Below are positions 45,380-54,418 of a stretch of 64,000 nt of DNA, one piece after another. The translations under genes and the position numbers were made by a program. The stretch covers positions 8,415,124 through 8,479,123 of the forward strand of contig NZ_CP050440.1 in NCBI RefSeq assembly GCF_011769525.1, in the 5' to 3' direction. How positions within the stretch are numbered: position 1 is the first letter of the stretch; the number at the start of each line of letters is the position of its first letter. Below the pieces are notes generated by a model. That model did not search any database. It was not told the origin of the DNA and worked only from the letters and a program-made list of their open reading frames with translations. The DNA comes from Tolypothrix sp. PCC 7910 (GTDB taxonomy: Bacteria > Cyanobacteriota > Cyanobacteriia > Cyanobacteriales > Nostocaceae).

Positions 45380-45691
45380 ATGCCAATGGCGGTTGGCGTA
45401 ATTGAAACTTTAGGTTTTCCTTCGGTCTTGGCAGCCGCAGATGCAATGGTTAAATCTGCGGCAGTCACACTAGTTTATTATGGTCAAGCGGAAAGTGCTC
45501 GCTTGTTAGTTGCAGTTCGGGGACAGGTTGCTGAAGTTAGAACAGCAGTAGAAGCAGGAATTGCAGCTGGAGAACAGGTAAAGGCTGGTACAGTTATCAC
45601 CCATTACATAGTTCCCAATCCTCCAGAAAATGTGGAAACCATCCTTCCGATCCACTTTACTGAAGAATCTGAACCTTTCCGTATCTTCTAA
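45380..45691 (+). CDS. ccmK3: Carboxysome shell protein CcmK3-like (BMC hexamer subunit)
   Basis: A 103-residue BMC-domain shell protein. Core: [20 protein letters not shown], the central region YYGQAESAR (33-41) and VPNPPENVETILPI near the end. In CcmK1/2/4 the pore loop reads K/R-x-G-S-G/A-R; here it is QAESAR, without the pore Gly. This is the mark of CcmK3, which in other species does not form its own hexamers but joins CcmK4 in mixed ones. Length equals Synechocystis CcmK3. Shine-Dalgarno CAGGAG (45365-45370) stands before the ATG 45380. First of the ccmK3-ccmK4 operon; the gap to the next gene is 86 bases. Confidence 0.92.
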   Translation: MPMAVGVIETLGFPSVLAAADAMVKSAAVTLVYYGQAESARLLVAVRGQVAEVRTAVEAGIAAGEQVKAGTVITHYIVPNPPENVETILPIHFTEESEPFRIF

Positions 45692-45777
45692 ACAAGTTCA
45701 TCATAAAAATTTGTGGCGAAGCTTCGTACAATGTAACTTGTAGCGCCACATAAGTTTATTCATACAGGAGATTGTTA

Positions 45778-46125
45778 ATGTCATTACAGGCAGTTGGAGC
45801 ATTAGAAACTAAGGGTTTTCCTGCTGTTTTAGCCGCAGCGGATGCGATGGTAAAAGCCGGTCGAGTTACCCTTGTTGGTTATATCAGAGTAGGTAGCGCT
45901 CGTTTTACAGTTAATATTCGTGGCGATGTTTCGGAAGTTAAAACCGCGATGGCAGCTGGTGTGGAAGCAGCCGAAAATGTTTATGGTGGAACTTTGGAAT
46001 CTTGGGTAATTATTCCTCGTCCCCATGAAAACGTTGAAACTGTTTTACCTATTGGCTATACAGAAGCAGTGCAACAATATCGAGAATCTGTAGAAAACCC
46101 CATCATCAGAGGCAACGGGCGATAA
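45778..46125 (+). CDS. ccmK4: Carboxysome shell protein CcmK4-like (BMC hexamer subunit)
   Basis: A 115-residue BMC-domain shell protein from ATG 45778 ([28 protein letters not shown]). The pore motif RVGSAR is at 37-42. It has [14 protein letters not shown] and a 20-residue polar tail ([18 protein letters not shown]). CcmK4 builds minor hexamers in the beta-carboxysome shell and changes its permeability; the ccmK3-ccmK4 pair is usually apart from the main ccm operon, as here. The frame opens with a TTG two codons earlier (45772); the Shine-Dalgarno AGGAG (45766-45770) fits the ATG. Confidence 0.94.
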   Translation: MSLQAVGALETKGFPAVLAAADAMVKAGRVTLVGYIRVGSARFTVNIRGDVSEVKTAMAAGVEAAENVYGGTLESWVIIPRPHENVETVLPIGYTEAVQQYRESVENPIIRGNGR

Positions 46126-46273
46126 GAGACTAACAACTAAAAAAATGTCCTATCGCATTGAGACAGGGAGTAAGGAGCAGGGGTGACAAACATTCCTATT
46201 CCGTCCAAAAATTGGGATGATTTATTTTTTAGGGTTCTCTAAATCTAAATTTATCGGTTCATACTAACAGCAG

Positions 46274-46302
46274 CCTACACTTACCACTAGTGCAAGTGTA
46301 GG
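46274..46302. terminator. Hairpin between convergent ccmK4 and REC-GGDEF-EAL genes
   Basis: CCTACACTT (46274-46282) pairs with AAGTGTAGG (46294-46302); TACTTTAG follows on the plus strand. Likely transcription end for ccmK3-ccmK4, though the T-tract is weak. Confidence 0.5.
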
Positions 46303-46332
46303 TACTTTAGTAATATATACTGACGAATGCAA

Positions 46333-48168
46333 TTACCATTGAGGTGCTTTGGTGAGTAAATGGATGACTGATTGCTGTTCTATTGGTTGAGAAAACAGAA
46401 ATCCTTGAGCGAATTCACAGTTTAAGCTTCTCAATTGGGCTAACTGTTCTGTAGTTTCCACACCTTCTGCGATCGTTCTCATCCCCATTGAATCAGCAAT
46501 CCCAATCATGGCAGGAACTAAGCCCATGTCTTCTTGATTTTCCTGCATCCGTTTGACAAATGATTTATCAATTTTTAGCGCACTCAACGGGAAGCTATGC
46601 AGGTAACTTAAAGAAGAATAACCTGTACCAAAATCATCCATGACTAATTTAATGCGGCGCTCTTGTAATTGCTGGAGAATTGTTTTCACAGCATGAATAT
46701 TCTCCATAATGACGCTTTCTGTAATTTCCAGTTCTAAGTTTTCTGGATTTACTTTAGTTTCATAAAGAATTTCATCAATTTGAGCAATTAAGTTGGGTTG
46801 TGAAAACAGCCTAGCACTTAAATTGACGCTCATAGTAATAGGTTGAGTAATTTCAGGATGATTTTCCCATAAATGTAGTTGTTGGCAGGCTGATTGTAAT
46901 ACCCAAGTGTTGATATCATTAATCAACCCTGTTTCTTCTGCCACAGGAATAAAATCGGATGGCGGAATTAATCCGCGAATTGGATGTTTCCAGCGTACTA
47001 GGGCTTCAAAACCAGCTATTTTACCTGTATAGAGGGAAACTATAGGTTGATAGTAAACAATAAATTCTTGCCTAGCTACAGCTCTGCGTAAATCATTTTC
47101 TAGCTCTAGAAGTTGGATGGCTTCTTGATACATAACAGGATCAAAAACATGATATCTGGCTCTCCCCAAAGCCTTAGCGCGATACATTGCTGTGTCAGCA
47201 TCACGGAGCAAATATTCGGGAATATCATAGTCTTTATTGCCCCAAGCAATGCCGATACTGGCATTCATAAATACTTCATATCTAGTAAGTTTAAATGGCA
47301 GTGATAGCTGCTGCAGAATATTTTCGGCAACTTCCAGCACCATATTCATATCTGTGGGGTTTTCTAGCAAAATACCAAATTCATCGCCCCCTAATCTTGC
47401 TAGAGTATCAATTTCTCTTAAAGATATTTTGATCCGATGAGCAATAGCTAACAGTAATTCATCGCCTACTAAATGGCCTAAAGAATCATTGACAACTTTA
47501 AAGCGATCGCAGTCTAAATACAAAAGAGCAAATTGATAATTAGAGTTTTGTTTAGCCTGATTTAAAGCTTTCTCTATGCGCCTAATAAATAAAACTCGGT
47601 TAGCCAACCCAGTCAGCGAATCATGCAATGCTAAATCAAGCAGTTTACTTTGTAATTGTTGCCGAGAAGCGACTTCTCCTTGGAGCTTTTGTAAAGCTTT
47701 TTCTAGCTCCCAAGTACGTTGTTTTACCCTTTCTTCTAGCTCAATGTTGAGCTTGATTACTTCTAGTTGTGCGGCTCTAAGGGTCAGTTGATTTTGTACG
47801 CGGACTAAGACTTCTTGCAGTTCAAAAGGTTTGGTAATGTAGTCTACACCTCCTACCTGAAAGGCTTTGATTTTATCGAAAACATCATCTAAAGCACTAA
47901 TAAAAATTACCGGAATATTTGTAGTCATATCCCATGCTTTCAACCGTTGGCAGACTTCGTAACCATCAACTTCCGGCATCATAATGTCAAGCAATATTAA
48001 ATCTGGCAAGACAGTTTGGCAAGCAGTCAAAGCCATTTGCCAGTTTAAAGCTTTACGTACGTTATATCCTTCTCTAGTGAGGAGCGAGGATAAAACTCGG
48101 AGATTATCTGCCATATCATCAATGAGCAAGATATCTTTTTTGTCAGGTTCTAACCGCTCGTAGTTCAT
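46333..48168 (-). CDS. Response regulator with GGDEF and EAL domains
   Basis: A 611-residue c-di-GMP enzyme: REC (about 12-130, phosphoacceptor Asp61 in LLDIMMP), a coiled-coil linker (130-170), GGDEF (about 180-345, active-site G260-GDEF264) and EAL (about 360-605, E388-A-L390, with later ligands in NLSARLF, ITESV, DDFGTGYSS, KIDKSFV and EGVET). Both catalytic motifs are intact, so it may make and degrade c-di-GMP. Its ATG overlaps the TGA of the upstream hybrid kinase by 4 bases (ATGA), which strongly suggests translational coupling and that the kinase controls it by phosphotransfer. Confidence 0.96.
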   Translation of the reverse strand: MNYERLEPDKKDILLIDDMADNLRVLSSLLTREGYNVRKALNWQMALTACQTVLPDLILLDIMMPEVDGYEVCQRLKAWDMTTNIPVIFISALDDVFDKIKAFQVGGVDYITKPFELQEVLVRVQNQLTLRAAQLEVIKLNIELEERVKQRTWELEKALQKLQGEVASRQQLQSKLLDLALHDSLTGLANRVLFIRRIEKALNQAKQNSNYQFALLYLDCDRFKVVNDSLGHLVGDELLLAIAHRIKISLREIDTLARLGGDEFGILLENPTDMNMVLEVAENILQQLSLPFKLTRYEVFMNASIGIAWGNKDYDIPEYLLRDADTAMYRAKALGRARYHVFDPVMYQEAIQLLELENDLRRAVARQEFIVYYQPIVSLYTGKIAGFEALVRWKHPIRGLIPPSDFIPVAEETGLINDINTWVLQSACQQLHLWENHPEITQPITMSVNLSARLFSQPNLIAQIDEILYETKVNPENLELEITESVIMENIHAVKTILQQLQERRIKLVMDDFGTGYSSLSYLHSFPLSALKIDKSFVKRMQENQEDMGLVPAMIGIADSMGMRTIAEGVETTEQLAQLRSLNCEFAQGFLFSQPIEQQSVIHLLTKAPQW

Positions 48169-51100
48169 TCTGGGTTTGTTCTAATTAATTCCATAATTTT
48201 TTCAAACTGATAGTTGTTCGCTAAATCCCGCAACAGTCGGAAACATGAGCTTTGCTCTGGGGGAATTTGCTCAAGCAACTGTAAAATCATGTCATCGCTA
48301 CAGCTAGCTGCGGCATGACGTAGATTAGCTAACCACTGGGGTGACATGTGTGATAAATGCCACATAAGTTCAGCTTCATTGGGAAATATATCTGTATTTG
48401 GAGTGGCAACTGCTGTATTTAAGCTGTCTACTTGGCTGATATATTCTACACCTAGATGTTCGCTGACTTTTTTTAGCAAGACTTCTTTCGTAAATGGTTT
48501 GCGAATAAAATCATCACAACCTGTTGACAGGATGTTCTGTCGTTCTTCTTCAAAGGCACTGGCAGTTAAAGCAATAATAATGGTATTGCCATAATTGGTA
48601 CTGCTACTAGTGCATAGGGGCATTGTGGAGCATGGAGCAGATAGTTGCAAGGGTGTATCTAAATAACTTCTTTCTTTGGCTTTGATCGCTCTTGTTGCTT
48701 CGTAACCATCCATGACTGGCATCCGCATATCCATAAAAATTAGCTGTGGTTGCCATTCCATCCATTGGGCGATCGCTTCTTGTCCGTTCGTCGCCTCCTT
48801 CACGACAAATCCCATAGATGTAAGCAATTTCACTAATACCAGTCGATTATCTCTAGCATCGTCAACTACCAAAATTCTGTATTCTGGTTGACCTGGTGCT
48901 AAACCAACGATTTGGTCTTTACATAGTTGCTGTTCCACTTCGCTGGCGGAGGCGGGATTAATTTGAATATCAAAGGTAAATTTACTACCCACGCCTACAG
49001 TACTAGTAACAGTAATATCTCCATCCATGAGTTGGACATATTTGCGGCTAATTGCCAAGCCTAGTCCTGTTCCCTGTTGGGAATTTCTGCCAGTTTCGGT
49101 TTGTCCAAAGGCTTCAAATAACAAGTCAATTTCTTGCGGTGCAATACCTGGGCCAGTATCTTGAATTTCAAAAATTAATGATTGGCAAGATTGATGCTGA
49201 TTTTCCAGTCCCCAATCTCCAGACTCCTGTCTTACTCGCAGTGTCACTGTACCTTTTTGAGTAAACTTGATAGCATTACCTAAGAGATTGAGCAAGACTT
49301 GACGCAGTTTGCTTTCATCAGTTTGCACATATTGGGGAATATTAGGCGCATATTCAAAGACTAGTTGTAAATCCTTGGCGTTAGCGCGGAATCTTAACAT
49401 CTCTTCCAAGTTGCCCAAAAACCGAATCAAGTCAAAACTGTTGACATTCAAGGTCGTTTTACCAGCTTCAATTTTAGACATCTCCAAAATGTCGTTAATT
49501 AAATTCAGCAGATGCTCTCCAGCACGATTGATAATTGCTAAATTTTCTTGATGTTCAGCAGATAAAGAATTGTCATGGCTCATGACCTGGGCAAAGCCAA
49601 GAATAGCATTCAGCGGAGTACGTAGTTCATGGCTCATATTTGCGAGAAATTGGCTTTTGGCACGGTTTGCTCGTTCGGCGGCGATTCTGCCTCTAGCTGC
49701 AATTTTTTGTGATTGAATTAGTTGTTTTTGAGTGCTTTGCAGCTTGTGGATGACCTTGAGCAGTTCTTGGGTGCGTTTTTTGACTTGTGATTCTAAAAGG
49801 CGATTGTATTCTGCTAATAATTTGTCGGCTTGTTGCCCTTGAGTAATATCATTAGCAGTGGCGATCGCTAAATCAATTTGCTCTGATTCTTCCACAATTG
49901 GCATTCTTAAAGCCACTGGCGCAATCTGTTGCGGATGGGTAATTTCTAAATTATCTAAATTATCTAAGTTGATACTTTCCCCTGGTAATGCTCTCAAACC
50001 CGATAGGCGTTCTCTAACTAGCAGCCTTTTGCCATCACCACTGTGGTTATGCTGCTTTGTTTCGGCAAGATAAATCCGGTAAATTTCTAATAATTGTTCA
50101 GCAGAAAATTCACCGACTATTCCTGCAGCCAGCATCTGTTTACTAATGTGTTTCATATGAGCATGATTAGCTATTTCTAATGATGTGGCTGCTAATAATT
50201 GACTGGGCTGAATCTGACTTTTCCCTAAGATTTCATTGAAAAATATCTGTTTTGCTAGCCAAGTATTCATCGACCTTTGCAGTTGCTTTTCCATAGAATT
50301 CAATGGGTAAGTCATTGTTCCTAGCTTGTTTAATGGAGCAATTTCTCCTGTTTTCTCCCAGATTCCTGAAGCAATTCTTTTAGTTGATTGATTTAATAGT
50401 AGAATTTGCTTGAGTAGCCAACGAGTAGTCAGAATGCTTAATTGAGTAACCGCTAAAAAGGCAGCTATCGATAATAAAAGAGTAGTATTATTGTTAGCAT
50501 TAATTTGTTTGATGACATCAGCTTCAGAAACTCCTACCACAATCAGCCAATCTAAGCCAGTATCATCCCGCCAATTTTTGATCTGTACAAAATAACGTCC
50601 TTGTGTGGTAGTAAAGCTAATTTGTTGTTTACCAACAATGAATCCTAGGCTCTTAAAGTGTTTGAGTAAATACTCAGTTGTCAGTTTGATTAAGTCATCT
50701 TGACTATCTACTGCCAATAAACGTTTGGCTTGACCTTGAATAATACTGTATGGTGGTTGATTTTTGGAGTCAGCTACTATTAGTCCAGAACGCTCCAAAA
50801 TAAAGATTCTTCCTTGCTGACCAACGTTTAAGTTACCTAAAAAATTCCTCATGTGTGACAATATTAAATCTATACCCACCACTCCCAAGAGCTTGTTAGT
50901 ACGATCATAAAGTGGGGAACTTGAAGAGATAGATAAAACTTCTGGCTGATTCTGCAATTGTGAAATTTGGCTCCAGTATGGCTTGCCAAGATTCACTGCA
51001 TTTATATACCAAGTTTCGAGGCGAGGATCATAATCTTTGACTTCCTGAAGATGGGTATGATTTCTTTGGCTATCTGTGGCGTAAATATACAGTTTACCAA

Positions 51101-51557
51101 TACCCTTTTGTTGAGAAACTTCCTTAATCAAGAGTCTACCGTTATCTAGCTGTTGAACACCGATAAATTCACCCTTGGGGTTAGCAAATTTGTTGTAGTT
51201 AATATGAAAAAACCGCATCTGTTTCTCCAGGTAATTTTGGGTTGCTTCCACATCAGTATGCTTGAGCAAACCTACCTGCATCACATCCCAGTTAATTTGA
51301 TTAATTTGCTGGGGAATTATTAAGTATTGGTCGAGGTGGTGTTCAATGCGATCGCAGATTTCATTTTCTAACTGAATTGCCAGATCTTTTACCGCTTCTT
51401 GTCGATTTTGCAACCACAGATAGCCTATAAGTCCCACCGATCCACAAAATTGCAACACCAAAGGCACAATTAAAATAGATTTGAAGGGCATCATATTGAT
51501 ATAACCCTGTTCAAATAAGCGGTTGAGAGATTTGACGTGCTGAAGTTTAGATAACAT
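48165..51557 (-). CDS. Hybrid sensor histidine kinase (dCache, HisKA, HATPase, REC)
   Basis: A 1130-residue membrane kinase: helix 1 at about 26-48, a dCache-type periplasmic sensor (50-370, with YDRTNKLLGVVGIDLILS, as in many dCache kinases), helix 2 at about 375-400, a HAMP-like region, a long linker with coiled coil (575-630), HisKA with phospho-His643 (NMSHELRTPLNAILGF), HATPase (DTGPGIA, GTGLGLAIS), and REC with Asp943 (IFMDMRMPVMDGYEA). The C-terminal 90 residues are helical and may hold a small regulatory domain. The REC-GGDEF-EAL gene overlaps its end. Its N-terminal part is clearly related to the PAS kinase on the other side of ccmK3-ccmK4. Confidence 0.95.
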   Translation of the reverse strand: MLSKLQHVKSLNRLFEQGYINMMPFKSILIVPLVLQFCGSVGLIGYLWLQNRQEAVKDLAIQLENEICDRIEHHLDQYLIIPQQINQINWDVMQVGLLKHTDVEATQNYLEKQMRFFHINYNKFANPKGEFIGVQQLDNGRLLIKEVSQQKGIGKLYIYATDSQRNHTHLQEVKDYDPRLETWYINAVNLGKPYWSQISQLQNQPEVLSISSSSPLYDRTNKLLGVVGIDLILSHMRNFLGNLNVGQQGRIFILERSGLIVADSKNQPPYSIIQGQAKRLLAVDSQDDLIKLTTEYLLKHFKSLGFIVGKQQISFTTTQGRYFVQIKNWRDDTGLDWLIVVGVSEADVIKQINANNNTTLLLSIAAFLAVTQLSILTTRWLLKQILLLNQSTKRIASGIWEKTGEIAPLNKLGTMTYPLNSMEKQLQRSMNTWLAKQIFFNEILGKSQIQPSQLLAATSLEIANHAHMKHISKQMLAAGIVGEFSAEQLLEIYRIYLAETKQHNHSGDGKRLLVRERLSGLRALPGESINLDNLDNLEITHPQQIAPVALRMPIVEESEQIDLAIATANDITQGQQADKLLAEYNRLLESQVKKRTQELLKVIHKLQSTQKQLIQSQKIAARGRIAAERANRAKSQFLANMSHELRTPLNAILGFAQVMSHDNSLSAEHQENLAIINRAGEHLLNLINDILEMSKIEAGKTTLNVNSFDLIRFLGNLEEMLRFRANAKDLQLVFEYAPNIPQYVQTDESKLRQVLLNLLGNAIKFTQKGTVTLRVRQESGDWGLENQHQSCQSLIFEIQDTGPGIAPQEIDLLFEAFGQTETGRNSQQGTGLGLAISRKYVQLMDGDITVTSTVGVGSKFTFDIQINPASASEVEQQLCKDQIVGLAPGQPEYRILVVDDARDNRLVLVKLLTSMGFVVKEATNGQEAIAQWMEWQPQLIFMDMRMPVMDGYEATRAIKAKERSYLDTPLQLSAPCSTMPLCTSSSTNYGNTIIIALTASAFEEERQNILSTGCDDFIRKPFTKEVLLKKVSEHLGVEYISQVDSLNTAVATPNTDIFPNEAELMWHLSHMSPQWLANLRHAAASCSDDMILQLLEQIPPEQSSCFRLLRDLANNYQFEKIMELIRTNPE

Positions 51558-52113
51558 TGTGGTGTGATTTGATCCCCATTGTTAATCTAGGGGTATTCTT
51601 GCCATATAAATTACAAACCATATAAGCATTAGTACTACTATTTATAGAAAAAATTATTACGCATTAAGCCTAATTTTGTATAAAAAATATAGTAGTACTG
51701 CGTTTAATACTATAGTTTTGCCCGATTCTGTTCCTCCCAGATTAACTTTTCTAGTGCGGTTATAACACTTGAATTTGGTACTTTTCAGCGGCAACACATT
51801 AGCATTTTTTCTCTGATGAATGACAAAATATATTCGTATTCATGCAGATGAGCATATATATTGGTTTAAATTTAACCAATAGACTACAGTATGGGGTGAA
51901 ATCATGAATGTCACAATAGACACAATACCCCAAATAAAACTTTGTATTGTTTACTCGTGAAGTACTCAGTCTTTAAATCTTGGTTTTAGGCAAACAATCA
52001 TACATATTCAATTACAAAACCGTGAAAATTACTAGATAAATTTTCGATTCAAAAGTAAAGAAATTTAGGAGATTTTTACTTTTTGATTTTCTTTTTTAAG
52101 AAAGATTAATTTT
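51558..52113. other. AT-rich spacer without a gene
   Basis: About 556 bases upstream of the hybrid kinase. It holds an 11-bp perfect inverted repeat, AGTACTACTAT (51631-51641) / ATAGTAGTACT (51689-51699), with 47 bases between. This could be an operator or a weak RNA stem in the promoter region. No coding frame was seen. Confidence 0.45.
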
Positions 52114-52902
52114 TTAACCGATGATTGCAACTTCATTGCCAATTTGTAACATTGTTTCAAGTGATGAAACAGAAGCGATAGTATTAACACTCAATTTGTA
52201 AAAGTGATTAAAGCGAGATATCGCTACCCAATCGGGTAAGGTTGCTTGTCGCTGTGTTACAAATATTTTTTGAAAGTTAGCATCAGCTAATCCAGAGTCC
52301 GGATTGCGTGTTGGTACTACACAGCGTTGGCAAGGCTGAACTCCAACAAAGCTGACATTTCCTATACGAAAAGAGACTGTCGCATCACTTTGTGGACTAA
52401 ATAATTGGTCTTCCCAAAAAGCAGGGACACCATCAATTTCTAGATTGGCGCGCATCCGACGGCGCATTTGTTCTACAGTTACACCAGGAAACCAAGAAGC
52501 CACTTCTGTTAACGTTGCGGTACTAATCACCGTTGGCCCAAGACGCTCTCTATCATCAGGGAATCCTTGAATAGAATTTTGCTGTAATTTCACAGGGAAA
52601 CCGAAAAAATCACTTAAAGTTACTTCTATCGCCTGTTTTTCTCTATCAAGATGAAAAACTTGTTCTGAGTTACTTCCAGGTATTTGCAGAGATAAAGTTC
52701 TATTGGCGATCGCAAATTTAGCTCGCAAAGAATGAATTTTGGCATGGCGTTTGCCATTAACGAAATTGCTGCGCTCGTCAAAGATGGCAAATTCACGGTC
52801 AAATTCTAGAGTACCGCTAGAGAGAACTCTAGCTTTGTCTACTTCCACACCATCAAAAGACTTAATCGGGTAGAGTAAAATTTTGGCTAAGTAGGGCATC
52901 AT
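52114..52902 (-). CDS. MOSC-domain protein (mARC/YcbX-like, without ferredoxin domain)
   Basis: A protein of about 262 residues with an N-terminal MOSC beta-barrel (MPYLAKILLYPIKSFDGVEVDKARVL) followed by a MOSC domain. The latter has the key Cys in VGVQPCQRCVVPTRNPDSG and RMRANLEIDGVPAFWED. MOSC proteins bind the molybdenum cofactor through a Cys and reduce N-hydroxylated compounds or transfer sulfur; here no ferredoxin domain is fused, so an external electron donor is needed. The frame runs to a TTG at 53011-53013 through a hairpin (52935-52965); ATG 52902 (or 52899) is the better start. It is 129 bases downstream of ctaB on the same strand. Confidence 0.87.
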   Translation of the reverse strand: MMPYLAKILLYPIKSFDGVEVDKARVLSSGTLEFDREFAIFDERSNFVNGKRHAKIHSLRAKFAIANRTLSLQIPGSNSEQVFHLDREKQAIEVTLSDFFGFPVKLQQNSIQGFPDDRERLGPTVISTATLTEVASWFPGVTVEQMRRRMRANLEIDGVPAFWEDQLFSPQSDATVSFRIGNVSFVGVQPCQRCVVPTRNPDSGLADANFQKIFVTQRQATLPDWVAISRFNHFYKLSVNTIASVSSLETMLQIGNEVAIIG

Positions 52903-52934
52903 AGGAATTTTAGATTGTGGATTGTGTGATAAAC

Positions 52935-52965
52935 ATCCCGCCCGGAACTTAGTTCTAGGCGGGAT
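52935..52965. terminator. Extended palindrome between ctaB and the MOSC gene
   Basis: ATCCCGCC (52935-52942) pairs with GGCGGGAT (52958-52965), and inside GAACT-t-AGTTC (52945-52955) forms a second stem. Read on the minus strand it lies 67 bases after the ctaB stop, but no T-run follows, so it may be a stability element or a partial attenuator rather than a full terminator. Confidence 0.5.
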
Positions 52966-53031
52966 AAAAATTAATAATTTTGGTTTAGCGGAAAAAGGCG
53001 AAATATAAACCAACTGCGTTTGAGCTTATTC

Positions 53032-53985
53032 CTAAGCTAGAAAATGCAACTGAGCGATTACAGCATTAATTAGATGATGAGTAATCGGGAGGCTATCTAC
53101 TACCATCGCTAAACACAACAGCATCATGTAAGAGATGGAATAGAGGAATAATTCTCTGGCGATGGTTCTATCTTCTGGATTTTGCAATAAACGCCAAGCT
53201 TTGCGAATAAAAACTGAGCCTAAACCGACTGCGATCGCAGCATACAAAATCCCACTAGCATTTAAGGGATAAACCAATACTAGTGTTGTCGCTACCGTCG
53301 CCAGAGTGTAATACCAAATTTGCTTCACAGTTGCGGGATCGCCCACAACTAGAGGTAGCATAGGAATCCCAACTTTAGCGTATTCATCGCGAATCATCAA
53401 AGCTAAAGCCCAGAAATGCGGCGGTGTCCAAAGAAAGACGATCGCAAAAATTACCCAAGCCGGCCAGCCTACAGTACCCGTAACAGCAGCCCAACCTACT
53501 AACGCTGGAATTGCTCCAGCAGCGCCACCAATCACAATATTGTTAGTGGTATGGCGTTTCAACCAATGGGTATAAACCACAACATAGAAAACTATGCCAG
53601 AGAATGCGAGTAGGGCGGCTAGTAGGTTAGCAAAAACAGTCAGTAAAGTAAAAGAAATGACAGCAAGAGCGATCGCAAAAATCAAAGCGCCACGCGGCTG
53701 TACCTTACCAGAAGGCATAGGACGATGGCGTGTCCTCTCCATTTCATAATCAATATCGCGATCGTAGATACAGTTAATTGTTTGGGCGCTAGCAGCAGCA
53801 AAAGTGCCACCAATCATAGTTACTAGCAACAACCAGATGTCTACTTGTCCCTTAGCAGCAATCCACATACTGCCAGCGGTGGTAATTAGGAGCAACGGAA
53901 TAATCCGGGGCTTGGTTAACTGGTAGTAGCTTTGAATTACCTGTAGAAAAGTTTCGTGGTGGCGAGAGACATTAGTCTCAATCAT
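53032..53985 (-). CDS. ctaB: Protoheme IX farnesyltransferase (heme O synthase)
   Basis: CtaB adds a farnesyl group to heme B to give heme O for the terminal oxidase. The 317-residue UbiA-type enzyme has about nine membrane helices. The prenyl-diphosphate Asp motif is in [23 protein letters not shown], and a second acidic loop has [26 protein letters not shown]. All signature residues are present. It is downstream of ctaA on the same strand with a 433-base, repeat-filled gap, and divergent from the ctaCDE structural genes. Confidence 0.96.
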   Translation of the reverse strand: MIETNVSRHHETFLQVIQSYYQLTKPRIIPLLLITTAGSMWIAAKGQVDIWLLLVTMIGGTFAAASAQTINCIYDRDIDYEMERTRHRPMPSGKVQPRGALIFAIALAVISFTLLTVFANLLAALLAFSGIVFYVVVYTHWLKRHTTNNIVIGGAAGAIPALVGWAAVTGTVGWPAWVIFAIVFLWTPPHFWALALMIRDEYAKVGIPMLPLVVGDPATVKQIWYYTLATVATTLVLVYPLNASGILYAAIAVGLGSVFIRKAWRLLQNPEDRTIARELFLYSISYMMLLCLAMVVDSLPITHHLINAVIAQLHFLA

Positions 53986-54059
53986 TTTGGCTCGATTTCC
54001 TTATTTTTCAACTTATGTGCAGCCCCTGCTCATACCGAATCGCTATAAAAAAAAGACTA

Positions 54060-54415
54060 AGGGAACATGAGGGAGATCAGGGAGATGAGGCGGATGAGGA
54101 GAATTACTACCTCTGTTCCCGCTGCTCCCTCATTCCCTTTACTCAGTCTGTCTCACAGAGACTAGCGAAAACATCCACTTTTAGTGAGGTATAGATAAAG
54201 ACAAGGGTTTATTTTTGTTCCACCACTTCTAGTTGCTAAGGTGGGGACTGGGGATTGGGGATTGGGGACTGGGGATTGGGGGGACTGGGGATTAGGGGTA
54301 ATGGGGATTGGGGACTGGGGAAAGAATAAACTATAACTCCCAATTACCTATTACCAATTACCCATTACCTATTACCCAATGCCCCATGCCCAATGCCCTA
54401 TGCCCCTTGTTTCTT
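54060..54415. repeat. Repeat-rich spacer between ctaA and ctaB
   Basis: A GGGAGATGAGGCGGATGAGG block (about 54070-54100) is followed by a long run of GGGGACT/GGGGATT heptamers (54241-54320), ATTACCTATTACC units (54342-54376) and CCCATGCCCAATGCCC units (54380-54412). No gene is present. The gap separates two genes that act in consecutive steps. Confidence 0.88.
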
Positions 54416-54418
54416 TGG

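Noticed and set aside
52935..52965. The palindrome before the MOSC gene as a molybdenum-cofactor riboswitch
   Set aside because: Far too short and simple for the Moco motif; it looks like a plain double hairpin.
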